The notes under the pieces: generated by a model
The model's input: only the letters and a program-made list of their open reading frames with translations
The model's database searches: none
What the model was told of the DNA's origin: nothing
In this document: one piece after another, positions 38,701 through 50,243 of the stretch
Numbering within the stretch: the first letter of the stretch is position 1
Layout: the number at the start of each line of letters is the position of its first letter
Position numbers and translations under genes: made by a program
Source: Wuchereria bancrofti
Lineage: Eukaryota; Nematoda; Chromadorea; Rhabditida; Onchocercidae
Direction of reading: 5' to 3'
Length of the DNA stretch: 64,000 nucleotides
Assembly: GCA_005281725.1 (NCBI GenBank)
Contig: SSBO01000003.1
Span: 5,704,495 to 5,768,494, forward strand

Positions 38701-41700
38701 TAAAATTGCTTTTGTACTGTGAATAAGTTGATGGGAAACAATTACATGTTTAGTGTCGAATTTTGTTTTCTAATATATTTATCAACATAAATTTAGATGT
38801 ATTTATATCTTAGTAATTACCAACCTAATTTATATATTGTTAGATGGATGACTAATAAAAACGGCTCATCAATAAATAATGATAATTCGCTGAAACTCAT
38901 TCAGGTAAAATTTTACTTCGCTTCAATTAATTTGAACTTGAACTAATCGGAGGAAATAGTATAATTCTTGCCTGTTATGTGCATTTCGGAAGTTATAAAA
39001 TGCAGAAACAGTGTAAGAAAAAGCTTGACATTGCAGTGCAAGGAATTCATTTCAGCAAATTTTAATTTCATTATTTTCCCGTTGTTTAATGACAGTTCAT
39101 AGCTGTTGTATTTCCTTCTCCGAACATAAATTAAATCGAATTTATTAGAATCATTAGTAGCTAAAGACGTTGTTTTAAATGTACATAAATTAAATTCCAA
39201 AATGCGCGCTTGATAAAAAAGACCTCATTACAGAAAATAAACAAATATTGCCAGGAGCTGAGAAAAAATTGCCCAAAATTGCTTTTGGATTGCTTTTGGT
39301 GCATGAATACAAGTTCGATTCTTAGCATAGAGTTCATCGAGCACAGATTATCTATGATCGATGAGTCCTATATTAAGAATCAAACTTGTAATCAACAGAC
39401 TTTTTGTTAATAAGTTTCTGCAGCGCAGTGTTAATATGTCGAGCAGAATTCATTTTAATACAATTCTATCTATCTCTCTCTTCCTTATTATTTCATTTGA
39501 AATAAAATTTTCATATTTATTCAGTAATTTCTTACGGGGATTAAAGAGTCATGTAATTAATACCCAAATTGGAATTTGAAGGATGGGATAAAATTAGAAA
39601 TGTCGGGTTTTTTGGGAGCTGATTTCTGTAAAGAATTTGAGCTCTACTTCTTCGATATATCCTATTCTGAACAAATCTAACCTTTTTTTATTTTCTATTT
39701 ATTTTTGCAGTAATTGTTGAAGTTTACATTGAATTTCTGGAATTGTTGAAGTTTAGAATTTCTGGGCTTCTATTTCTGGAAATATAAAGGATAATTTTTC
39801 TCTCCACATGACGGATAGCTCAATAAAACTCTTTAATTAGAATTATTTACTTCACACGGTTTAAAGAAATATTAAAAAAGCGATTAGAAACGAAATTCAA
39901 AACAAAAAATTTGATCACCGCTAATGCCTCATAAGTGGACTCTGTTTATTATTAGATAAAATTTTTGGGAAAGAAAGCTGAAAGGAATAAAAGTCTAGAA
40001 ATGTGTTTTTGGCCTTCTGAAACTATTATTTTTTAATAATTTGTTAAATCGAGCATAAAAATAAACAACAGAAGAAAAGAAAGAGGAAAGGCAGAAGGTC
40101 GAAAGAAATGGAAAATGATTTTCGTTTTCTAATGCATCATTTTCTATAAGATGCGTTGTTGGCTTTAATAGCATCAAATGAGCAGTTCTGGGCGGTTCTG
40201 TTCAGTTTTTGTCAGTTCATTTTATTTTGAACAAGAAAAGAAATCTCAGTTCATTGACGGCTGTCATATTTTCTCACGTTAGTTCTCTTGTGGAAAGGAT
40301 CAAGCATTTTAACGACTTCCGTCAAAACTTGTTTAGAGACTTGTGAGCAGGGTAAAATTTACTTTTAGATATTTATTTTGAAAATATGGATTAGTTTTTT
40401 ACAAATTTACCAACCTTAAATTTTAATCTAATGTTTCAAAATGTTTTTATATAGTCTTTATCTACTTGGCATAACCTACGAGAGAGTAGGAAGTCTCTCT
40501 TGTCGTTTTCATTTTTAGACTTAAAATTGATTATATATATATATATTAGTAAAAAAAAAAGAAGAACGGCAATCAGAACTTATTAATGTCAGAGTACTGT
40601 TTTTTTATAATAAATTTTTTTCAAGGGAATAAAATTATTATTTAATTAGAATTTTTCATTCCTACTCAACTTAATGAAACATTTGACATTTATTCTATAT
40701 TCATGAAATCATTTTACAAAATTCTTTGAATTGGTTGTGCTGGGACTTGAGTTAAACTTTTTAGCTTATCAAGTACTGAGTAGGCCTACCATATTAAGCT
40801 AAATTGTTATAGATAAACTGATAAGAATTAGACTTGCAAACACATCTTAGAGTTTATTCCAATTTTTAATTCCATCAATTATTACAAGCTGAAGAAGGAA
40901 ATAAAAACGGGAAGAAAAAAGTGGTGAAATAAGTTTCAGAACGGAAGCCATTCCATGTTTTTCACATGCCACTTGCAAATGCAATGTATTTTCTTAGTAT
41001 TTTTGAAAATAGATTGCGTTTGCATATTTTTCCAGTTTTCCAGTAGTTATGCTAAATCTTAGATTCAATGCAATACCTTTGAATTTCCCGCACAGGTTAT
41101 TTTTGGACTCGTAAATATAAAAAAATTTTCTTCCATAATGAAAATTGAAAACAAGGCATGTTGCCGAAAGTAGCAGTATCTTTGTTGCAAATAGTGGGGT
41201 TTTACAGCGCAACTTAAATTCCATGTAAAAGTGTAGCTGAAAGAAAATAAAAAATTGATAGTCCTCCGAGCCAATTTTTTAAGAGTTGTTTTGATTTTAT
41301 ATGATCGAGCATAAAAGTCATCCCACTGGTTTCAATTCAATGAAAGCAACACATACGCGTTTTCCTTCTTCTCCATTTGATGCACCAACCTTGCTAACTA
41401 GTCAAACAATTTGTCAGTTTGCTATTTTTGTTTTCTAATTTTACAATAAGAAATTGTTTTCGTTCTGCACCTTGAAAATGAAAAGTTCCACTTTTGTTGC
41501 ACATGAATAATCGCTATTGCTAAAATTCTGTTGTTCTCAGCACTGATTTATTTAAAATTATACATATGTTAATTAAAGTAAGATATGAAGTTAAAAATTT
41601 TGAAAAAAATTAATCGAGTCTTAGTTAATCGAGTTAATCAGATCCTCTACTCACTTCCATTTTCAGCAACGGTGGCGGTCGCAGTGGCGCATTTTTGGCA

Positions 41701-44700
41701 TTGGACGCAAATTTGGAGCTTTTGAAGAAGACAGGACAGATTGATGTGTATGAATATGGTAAAATATTAATTAATGCTCGACCTCATCTGATCGATTCGG
41801 TAGATCAGTACCAATTCATTTATGATGCTCTCGCTGAGGTCGGCTCAACTCAAATGAATTTCCGTTTTTTTTTTTTTTTTTTTGCTATTTAAATATAGAT
41901 TTTGCCAATGCACGCTGGTTGATTTCAGTAAAGCAGTTCCTGTCGTCATCCAATCTCCTTTTTAGCCTGAAAAACACGGATGTGGATTTTGACCTCTCGG
42001 CACTTGGATCCAAATTTTCTTCCAATTTAGGGTTTTAGCCTTAACTGCAATCTTCGGCTGTTAAATTAGTAAATGATTCATCGTTGTTTGAGCACGTACT
42101 GAATATCACATTTGGAAAATTTTAGGCAGTCCTGTGTAATATCGAACCAATCGAAATGTGGAAATTGAAGAAAAGGAGTAGTATGTACAAAGCGAAGAAG
42201 AATCGCCAGGTAATGGAAGCACAGGTTGCTAATGAAGTTAAGGTTAATAAGATTTTAACAATTCCTTTTTATCTTTAAGCAAGGGTTATCCAAGCAAATT
42301 TTTCACAAGATTTTAGAAGTATTTAATGAGAAAACTTGAAAATTCCTACCAAAACTTCAATTTCCTCAACGAAACAAATGTTTTACAGTTGCTAGTAATG
42401 TTGACACCTACGTTGAGGATTGGTGATTGTGCTGGCGGTCATCGGTTAGAGAATCGCGGTAAAAACAGAGACGTTATGGTAGTACCACGTAGGTTCTTAT
42501 ACTATATTATTTCTTTCTAATTAAAGTCCTTAATATGTCATTTAGATATTACAGATATTTTCAAAGCTTCTTTGCAATTCATTGTATTAATGCCATTGTA
42601 AAAACAAATTTAGTATTTCTTTCTTACTGCTCTACTTCCTTGCGAAACAAAGTAGTTTTCCTTTTTTGATAGTTCAGATCGTTGACTTCTTTGCCTTCGT
42701 TACTGGTAGATTCTCGAATCTGTACTGGTTCCGTTCTGTGTACGTGTACTGTGGGAGTCTTCGTGAAATACTTTATTATTCAAACGTCAAACTTTGGTAA
42801 TTAAACCACAGATTAACACTAAAAATTATACAACATTACAATAACGAATTAATACATAACACACAAATATAATTATAAAACATTTAAAAAAACATTTAAA
42901 GATATAAGCAAGCAAGACACCTCCCAACCGAGCCATACCAAGACAAGAAGCTATAATGAATGACTTTGTAAGAAAGAAAATTGGGAGGGATTTTATGGAT
43001 GCTAAGGTTACAAAGTAGATTAAAATCACTTAAAACAATAATCTTTGTTCACTACGTTATAGCTTCGCCATTGTGGCGACAGCCATACTTTTTTCGCTTA
43101 TTCAAATTCAGTTGCAGCTGACCATGCTCGACCATATTTACAAACGTTACACGGTGAAAGCAAAGATTACACTTACATCAATGCAGTTGAAGTAGATGGT
43201 TTTAGACGGAAAAATGAATTTATCGTAACGGAGTGGCCGAAAAACTCAACATTGGATAGTTTCTGGACGTTGGTTTTCGATCATAGTTGCCATACCATTA
43301 TTAATTTAAGTAATCAGGGGCGTTCTCGAGTAAGTTTTCTTTGTAAAGCCATTTTAAAAAAAAAGCAGTAAATAATCCAAATAACTGGCGAAAGATGACT
43401 AATCAATATTACATTCCCAATTCAAATTATTCATGTAAAAAAAGAAAAAACATATTTTTTTTATACGAATTTCTCATTTATCCTCAAAATAAGTTTTTCG
43501 TTTATTAAGTGCCATACTTCGAGCTTATGCAAATTCTGAAATCCTGCTGTTTCAGGCATATCCAACATTCCTACACAGCAAAGGAAAACACACCTACGGG
43601 CCTTTTGTTGTCGAAATTTTAAATCATCATCAATATCCATCAATGACCTCTCATATGGTCAAAATTATGAAGAAGGTATGTGTCTCGCACCAAATCAATG
43701 TATATGCAAATATTTTTGAATCAGTTAATTAATATGAGAAATTCACTATTTTTTGTCTCTTCAATATGCTCGCTTATCTTTTTCCAGTTTAAACTACGTT
43801 CGTTCATGGATAAAATATCTACTTTTTATTCAAAAGTTCTTATTCTTCTGCCAAATCTCTCAGTGTAAATTTGTTCCTCGACTTTTATTTTTTTTTGAAT
43901 TTTTCCAAGTTCGAAATTTCCATTTCTTAAATTACAGTTTTCACTTCAACATATCAATTTCTGATTTCTCTTGCAATATTACCATCACGTAGTGGAAAAA
44001 GTGATAAAGGCAGATTTCAACAATTCTAAAAGCGTATATCTTATCAGAATAAAATATGTCACTGTGGCACTGAAAACTGTCAAAGAGTAAAAGAGTTGAT
44101 AAAAACATAGTTTTTAACCAAAAATTAAGATAGAAAATGCATATTCTAGAAAGCGGCTCATGTCGTTTGTGAACGTAAACGATGTGAGTCACGTCGTGGC
44201 GTGTTTTTTCTGCCAATCCAAATGTTTTGTATGGCCATCTTTTCCCTGTCTTATTTACTGAATTTGTATCAAAATTGAATATTCCATTATTATCCAAATT
44301 AAAAAAAATGAAATGAATTTTTTTGTTCTGTTTATGTTTGATGTTATTAGTATTGACTTTTTTTTTTTGTTCTATCCACTCTACTCTAACAAGAATGACA
44401 CTTCACGGTCAGTTGACGGTACCCATTAATATATATGAGATCAAGACTCGCTGCTTAAATGTACAACTATTGCTGATCATAAGTTTAGCAAAGTTCTCTT
44501 AAAGGTACTGACATAAAAATTTCATGAAACATTTTAGCTAAGAAGATTATTTTAATCCTAATTGGTATACTATTTAAATCTTTCAATACTTCTGAAGTTC
44601 TTCCACATTGCGGTTTCTTAACTCGATGATAAGTTAGCTGTTTCTACCTGAATGAGATAGAAGTTCAAATTAAAAATGAATGTTTTAGTTTGAATTTTAC

Positions 44701-47524
44701 CTGAATTTATATTCTTTAAAAATGATTCACTTAAAGAGAGCTAATATACTTTTCCTACTAAAAACAAAACAGACAACATGTGAACAGTATGAGGAATTGG
44801 ATTAATTGCTTCTATGTAAAGGGAATTAAGCGCATTTGACTTGAGCGGTTCAATTAACAATATTATTACAAATGTATAAGTGAGCAACTCACTTTTCTGT
44901 GTGATATTTTCTCTAAATTACTCATTTCTGCCTTTTTCTGCTTTGTTTCATTTCTTTTTAACCAATAATTTTTTGCAGTATTTTTCTTTTTTATCCTTTA
45001 CGAAAGAATTTTTGCTAGTTTTCTTTTTTGGAAATTTACAAACAACTTCGACACACATTAAAATTCTGAAAGAGAGAGAAAACGAAAGAGGGGAAAAATG
45101 ATAGCAAGTATTGCAAAGTGAAGCATCTAAAATGATATTTGAGGAGAGTAATCCAGCTGGATAATTTCTCTCATCTTAGTTCAGGTAAGATTCCAACAAT
45201 ACTAGTTTTATTTTAGAGGATTAGACTAAAGAAAGTTAATTTTGATGCAAAATATTTTCACTTTTTAATATCGCCTCTGTTTTGTCATTTTAGTAGATAA
45301 ATTTTAAGTTTACCATTTACATTTATCTTTGTCTGATTTAACTTAATTTGAAATGTTTCAAGTCAGCAAAAAATACAACCTTAAAAGTTGCAATATCAAA
45401 TCTGCGCTATTATGCGAAAGGCTTTGAATAATTCTGATACTAGGAAATATGTTGCAATAAAAGCAAATACAATAAGATAGTTTCTTTTTTCTTAAATTAT
45501 TCTTAGGGGTGTTGAATGATTTCGTATATCCTCCTATTCCTACTCTCTCAGTGTGATACCAGCTTTGCTTTCTGGTGTGGTACCTATTCAAAAGATTCAG
45601 TTACTTTCTACGTCTCATTAAAAGCTATTTCCAAAAAAGAGACAACACAGCAGTATCAAAAAGTAAAGTAGAGGCTTTATCTATTTGAGGCAAAAAATTA
45701 AATAAAAATAAATGAAATGACTTCTTTAAATGGAAGCATTTACTTTCGTTGATTTGTTCACTGATCACTAAGTCGATAATCTATGAGTAATCAGTTCCCT
45801 TTCTCAGATCATTTAAGAAGTTCGTCCTTTTGTTTTTTTTTCCTTTTTTTAAAAGTTTTGCTGTTTCCATTTTATGCATATTTTCAGTTATTTATGATCT
45901 CAGAAATAATGGCAAACGGTACCAATCAGCAGCAATTGGAAGCCGAAGTTAGGATATGTTGTGTTATACAGGTAATAATACTTCAATAAGCAAAATGACT
46001 TATTGACTTATACATTTGATTTATTGTTTTGAAAATTTCTCAAACAATAAAGAAAAAGTGAACTTGTGAATATCTAATTGGTAGAATTAACACTTTCTAA
46101 TATTATCTGTGCAAATTTTTAGCTGAGAAAGAAACGAACGTGTGCCTTAAGTTATTCGATTTTTAGCAAATAATGAGTCACTTCTTAACTCAAAATTTTC
46201 AAACTATTTTTTAATTATACTTTAGAAAGCCTTTAGATTCGAATGTGGCCAATTGAGAACAAGGTTCCATCATCAACTTCTGGTCTTATTGATATGATAA
46301 AAATGGCTCGCAGCTGGCGGAAACGTGCTCCAGAAAGACCGGAAACAAAACCCACAATTGTTATGTCACAGTAAGTACAGAATCCATTCTACACTTGTTT
46401 TTTATAATTCTAAATTACCAGGAAAAGACAGATGTCATTTTTTTGAGGATAAAGAACAAATATTGGGAAGTATTATTTGAATGAAAATATTTTGAAGTAT
46501 GTTAAGCACCGAAACTTAGTCAAAATTTTATCTAATTTAAAACATAGCTCATTCATTCATCTTAAGGAAAGTTTGTCACTCGAATTTTAGATTAGACTTG
46601 AATTTATAACAATTTTTAAGTTGATTAAAAATTGTTACAAATTCAAAAAAAAATTCAATTTGCTTTTGAAATTCCAGTTACTGAAACTAAATAAATAGAT
46701 TTAAATGACATAATTTTTGAAGTAGGCCAGAAATTCTTTCTCAAAGACCCATAGAATTATTTCTTTGGTAGATACTTCACTTCTTGAAGAGTTTATTTTC
46801 AGTAATGGTGTAAATCGCTGCGGCATTTATATAGCTGCTAATGTATGTATTGATCAAATGGATATGGATCATGAAGTTGATGTCTTTCATGCTGTCAAAT
46901 TGATTCGAATGAACAGACCACAACTTGTTGACAGAGTAGATTTGTTCACTCACTAATTTTTATTTTATAAAGTTGCAGCTAATTGACGGTTAATGCTTAT
47001 TGGACTAGGAAGTTGTTAGAAATGACTTATTTATAAAAAGTAATCTCGATGACACTTTGTAATCGTAAGAGACAGATATAATTCGAGATAAAAGTATAAT
47101 AAAAACGACTATTTCCCAACTTCTTTTCTTGGTCACAAGAATAGAAGACAACAGGTGTGACAATCTTATTCAGTCGTGTAGCAATTTCAGTGTGTAGCAA
47201 TTTTATGGGAGAGTTCAGTAATTAAAGACAATTTGTGTTTGATTTCTGAGTGTCTAAGTTGCGAAAACTATTTACAAACTAAAGTTTTAATTTCAAGAAA
47301 TATTCTTAACAAAATTTTAGTAATGTAATTTTAAATATATAATTTAGGATGAATACAAATACTTGTATGATTTGATGCTACACTGGTACATGACCAATCC
47401 GGAATACCGTATTTTTGACCAGAAAGAGGAATCACGAGATTCAGCATCGCAGAACAGTTCGTTACGTAATTTAATACGCTCCAGTAACCCAACAACTATT
47501 TTGAATGCTAACCATATCAGTTGA
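17767..47524 (+). CDS. Tandem-domain protein tyrosine phosphatase-like protein, isoform A
   Basis: About 736 residues, all phases agreeing. Exons: 17767-17847, 18097-18257, 21277-21323, 34165-34280, 34504-34671, 35248-35385, 35600-35689, 36056-36249, 41667-41838, 42126-42209 (or 42224), 42389-42488, 43118-43329, 43556-43675, 45888-45971, 46237-46370, 46803-46935, 47348-47524 (TGA). Residues 1-96: basic, Ser/Lys-rich, then a short coiled-coil-like stretch; no signal peptide or membrane segment. Two PTP domains follow. D1 (about 110-395): pTyr-loop RNQFPDTLPYD, WPD replaced by W296-E297-L298, P-loop HC331-SNGGG-R337-SG, conserved Gln in DQYQF. D2 (about 410-700): KNRD, WPI at 593, and S633-HNGVN-R639 in the P-loop, so the catalytic Cys is Ser. 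Cys and Arg persist in D1, so residual activity or phosphotyrosine binding is possible. Exon 2 uses a weak acceptor (TTGTAAG) and exon 9 an unusual donor (GTCGGC). Tandem PTPs are normally receptors; an upstream ectodomain cannot be excluded. Confidence 0.8.
18258..21276 (+). other. Intron 2 of the phosphatase gene
   Basis: Three-kilobase intron between donor GTAAGA and acceptor CTTCAG. It contains A- and T-runs near 19580-19670 and a 21-nt-spaced duplication of TCACATCGAGCTA at 19100 and 19121. No coding exon recognised. Confidence 0.5.
21431..21477. repeat. Degenerate ATT/ACT trinucleotide tract
   Basis: Run of TTA, CTA and TTG triplets (TTACTATTATTGCTGTTATT and onward), an imperfect trinucleotide microsatellite inside an intron. 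Confidence 0.75.
22688..22794. repeat. TG / TATG microsatellite
   Basis: About 105 bp of mainly alternating pyrimidine-purine sequence: runs of TG, three consecutive TATG units, and a short TATATATACG core. Such tracts are length-variable and can form Z-DNA. It lies in the large intron between the two alternative 5' ends of the phosphatase gene. Confidence 0.85.
28077..28160. repeat. Three tandem 28-bp imperfect repeats
   Basis: Units at 28077-28104, 28105-28132 and 28133-28160, each built on the pattern AATTGNATTTNNNAAATT. Each unit is a near-palindrome of its own. The array ends about 515 bp upstream of the isoform B start codon, a position compatible with a promoter-proximal element; a regulatory role is inference. 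Confidence 0.6.
28675..29194 (+). CDS. Phosphatase gene, alternative first exon (isoform B N-terminus)
   Basis: ATG 28675 opens 173 codons ending in phase 1 at donor GTAATT (29195). The common acceptor at 34165 supplies the two missing codon bases (G+TG gives Val), exactly as for exon 3 of isoform A, so both 5' ends enter the same body in frame; isoform B would be about 813 residues. The segment is hydrophilic and probably disordered: a Gln/Ser-rich stretch (QQSSSSYDY, SPSKQQSLSSPSVTLSSPK), then RESLRDLNVPKIWSNLRKSA, which could form an amphipathic helix, then a basic cluster KKRKRRK that resembles a nuclear localisation signal. No signal peptide or membrane segment. No family recognised. If splicing fails, a stop follows two codons after the donor. 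Confidence 0.65.
29547..29765 (+). CDS. Putative small membrane or secreted protein (72 aa), unidentified
   Basis: Open frame from ATG 29547 to TAA 29765 with a hydrophobic start (FGKLTTLLFFIDGTVVIGA), a single Cys, one N-x-S site and a second hydrophobic stretch (HYALHIMAIIGYVYAA). Composition is more protein-like than in the chance frames around it, and an AATAG that could serve as acceptor lies just upstream. It lies in the intron between isoform B's first exon and the common body, same strand. It could be a small nested gene, an alternative exon, or chance. No family recognised. Confidence 0.3.
   Translation: MPTFGKLTTLLFFIDGTVVIGADGCLEKDLQLETFFNISKNHSAVHYALHIMAIIGYVYAAETAQMYLINEN
36836..38671 (-). 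CDS. Secreted 12-cysteine protein nested antisense in a phosphatase intron
   Basis: Five exons on the minus strand: 38671-38636, 38280-38101, 37750-37634, 37263-37158, 37044-36836 (TAG), with consistent phases; about 215 residues. The N-terminus MKIIALLWFLSF is a short signal peptide, followed by a basic segment (KIVRRKRAF), an acidic helix-like stretch (LAQIESDLAEQEDQRIRWES) and a Cys-rich body: KDKMCQDKC, FCRLDDQHSWCLRDCGF, LPCYRQ, LECGVKRCG, RCNLLLCDMRCTT, RRCA. Twelve cysteines could make six disulfides; MNYTS gives an N-glycosylation site near the C-terminus. No known catalytic motif. I do not recognise the family; nematode-restricted secreted Cys-rich proteins of this size are common. 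The first intron is the weakest part of the model: acceptor CCCTACAG was chosen on phase, and TTTCTAG 16 bp upstream is an alternative. The gene lies wholly in the 5.4-kb intron 36250-41666. Confidence 0.7.
38672..41666 (+). other. Rest of the phosphatase intron 5' of the nested gene
   Basis: Three kilobases between the nested gene's start and D1 exon 41667. As upstream sequence of the antisense gene it should contain its promoter. It includes a short TA tract (40532-40546). Minus-strand frames at 38943-39200 and 40994-41274 have no splice context. No further exon supported. Confidence 0.4.
44150..44278 (+). CDS. Possible alternative last exon with C-terminal membrane anchor
   Basis: Inside the phosphatase intron 43676-45887, an acceptor-like ATATTCTAG is followed by 42 open codons and TGA. 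The frame is phase 0 relative to the upstream exon (43556-43675). It would replace the last third of D2 with a basic segment (HVVCERKRCESRRG) and a hydrophobic tail (VFFLPIQMFCMAIFSLSYLL), which resembles a tail anchor. The stretch 44155-44215 is clearly richer in G+C than its surroundings. Chance cannot be excluded, and an antisense frame (43941-44297) overlaps it. Confidence 0.3.
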   Translation, partial: KAAHVVCERKRCESRRGVFFLPIQMFCMAIFSLSYLLNLYQN

Positions 47525-50243
47525 CGATGGATCGAATTGTAGGGTACTAATCATTTTGGTCATCTTATTACACCAATGCTGATGGCAAATAATACGGAAG
47601 ACTGAAATCATGAGTAAAAAGAAGAAATGAAGACGATGAAGAAAAGTTAGCTTTTTTTCAGCTTATTTTATTAATCCGGTCAGAACAAAATATTACGGCT
47701 ATCACTTGTTATTATCTATCATTATCTCCTTTAAATTTGAGCTTTTTATTTAGAAATTTAGGACAGTTATGTAAATTAAAGTTGGAATAATTTATTTCTG
47801 TAAGTTTCCTAGATCAGATAAATGGAAAAATAGCTTTGGAAAAAGATTAAATGAAAATTTTTATCATTTTTGTTTAATCCTTATATTTTGTTTCTGATTT
47901 ATCAAATTTTTGAGCAATCTAAAAACCTCATGAAAATCGGGTCATCTTTTTTAAGCCTCAGAGTAATTTATCTCAAATAAAATACCTTAAAATTTGTTTC
48001 CATCGACATTTTCTAAATTGCTGTTTCTTTGAATATATAAAATTATGAAAACAGAAACACATTTTTCATTTTTATGTGTAATTCAAGAACTACGTAAGTT
48101 TCGAAATCGCTTATTAAATTTTTTGATAGCTTTTTTCCGAGAGCTTTCCTTCGTTCTATACTTTTGTATCATAATTAATTCTTCTGTGTTTCATTAAATT
48201 GCTGCTCAAATGTCATAATTTTAAAGTTTTAATTGCTCAATAGCACTGTAGTCAAGTATTTTTTAACGTAATTCGATTTTGAACGTAATTCGCCTTTCTT
48301 GCAAACTATGATTCGGCTCTCCTTACTGGTTGTTTCAAAAATCGAAGTATTTTTTTGCTTCAGTCTACATTTATCATTATTTCCTAAATTCTGTATGTTG
48401 TAGGCTGGTGAAGATTTTACGTAATTTAATTCTGTCGAAGTCTGAAGCTTGAAATAAAATGTGAAGCTCGAATTCTAGTGATAAAGAGGGAAGAAAAATG
48501 TTATGCATAGAAAGGATTCACAAACCCAATATTTGGAGAGCAGCGGAAGCAACTCAGAAGCTTAAGAACGTCCGTCTAACAGGAAAGTCGACCGAAACAT
48601 TTAATGAAAGCAAAATAATCTTTCTCTCTCTTGAATTTATTCTGTTATGGGAATTTTGCTGAGATGGCCAGACCCTTTATTCAAATACCTACCAGATCAA
48701 GAATTCAGTTACTTTTTATTCAATAGCCAAATACGAGCAGCAGTGTATCGCACTATTGAATCTGTTTTCGATTTTGTTTCTATTATCTTCATACCGATAC
48801 TTTTTTGATCCTTCAGGTTGATCCACTGATGTTTTACTTATCAAAAGACTACCAGACATATGCATTACCTCAGCTTTTATTGAGGTGGTCAGAACCCCCC
48901 GTCTATTTATCTGTCAGTTCCTCTGTGTTCGTCTTTTTACCTTTTGTTTCAGTGTTCTTTTGCATACTATTATTATTATTATTTGTTGATCTGAGCAGCA
49001 AAGTGACAATGAAAAGATGAATTTCAGGAATAAATAAAAAATGAAATGAACAAAGGACTTCGCTTTCGCTATTTCCTTTTTCCTTACGAACAAATACTTA
49101 AAGAATTATGGAAGGCAATGAGAAGCTTAAAAAGCTGAAATTTCATTATTCGTTGAATTTTTAGATTTTGTTGGGACAGCCAAGTTCCAGTGAATTGCAT
49201 TTTTAACTTCTCTTATCAGCACAATCACAACTATTCAAATAAATGATATCCTGTGATCTACTTTTATTCCACGCCATGCAAGCTACAAAAGTTAAGATAA
49301 GGTTAATTTACTAAGTTTAAGGAAAGCTGATATTTCAAATTATCGCACCAATATTGTGCACTGAAGAGATAAAAATCAATGATAACACAAACTGAACATA
49401 TTGAAATATTCACAGATCAGTTACAATAATAAAACTAATGAATAATTTGCATTTATTGATTTCGCAAATGGCAGATGTCATTTTTACTTCTTGTCGTATT
49501 ACCGAATATGACATAAAATGCAATCAAAAATAAACATTCCCCAATTTGATCATCAGAACTTCTTGCGCTCCAAAATTAGAAAAAATGTATTCACTGGATG
49601 TACTTATTTTTTTTTAATATCATGCAGATATTTACTTAATAAATGACCAATTTGATCAAGCAGTGCACCGTTTTGGGGTCAGTCCGGTCATTTCTTTATT
49701 ATCTTATGTAATTCCCTTTTTTCCTTTTCTCTTTAAAACATAAAAAAGACAATGGGAAGTTTCCTAGATTGAAGATAAGATAAGCTGATCAACAACTAAC
49801 CTTTTTACCTACACAACATATTTTTTTCTTGACCTCAGTTGATATGTTTATATCTCTTGTGTAAAAATACTAGAAAAATAAATCTTATTAATTAGAAATT
49901 ATATAAAAAGTATTTAATGCGTCCATTTTCCCGCAAAACTGGTGGATTTAATGGAATTCTCGTTAATTACTCTGATTCATCGTTCTTATGATTATCAGTC
50001 CCGTCTCTTTGATTAACACCCACGTATCAAATTCTGTGCTTCTTCAAATAAATGTACTGTTATAAAATACTGTTTCAGTAGAAAGATTACTTTATAGCAA
50101 TTTCGAATGAATAACTTAAAAGTATATTTCCGGTCTTGATATCTTTTTATTGTTCGTTTGTTCCATTTTCCATTATTTGTCTTAACATAGCAATTATTAA
50201 AATTTCAAAAATTAAATTCAGCGTATTTTATACAGTGCTACTA
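47525..50243. other. Intergenic between convergent genes
   Basis: 2.7 kb between the phosphatase stop and the channel-gene stop, transcribed towards each other. It should contain both 3' ends; one AATAAA lies at 47976-47981, about 450 nt after the phosphatase stop. No supported gene; frame 48805-49020 is T-rich and without context. Confidence 0.45.
47976..47981 (+). terminator. Candidate polyadenylation signal of the phosphatase gene
   Basis: Canonical AATAAA about 450 nt downstream of TGA 47522-47524. In AT-rich DNA such hexamers are frequent, so this is only a candidate. Confidence 0.3.

Noticed and set aside
43941..44297. 118-codon minus-strand frame, the longest non-exonic one
   Set aside because: Starts at a non-ATG codon, lies antisense in an intron and overlaps a plus-strand frame that fits the gene's phase better.
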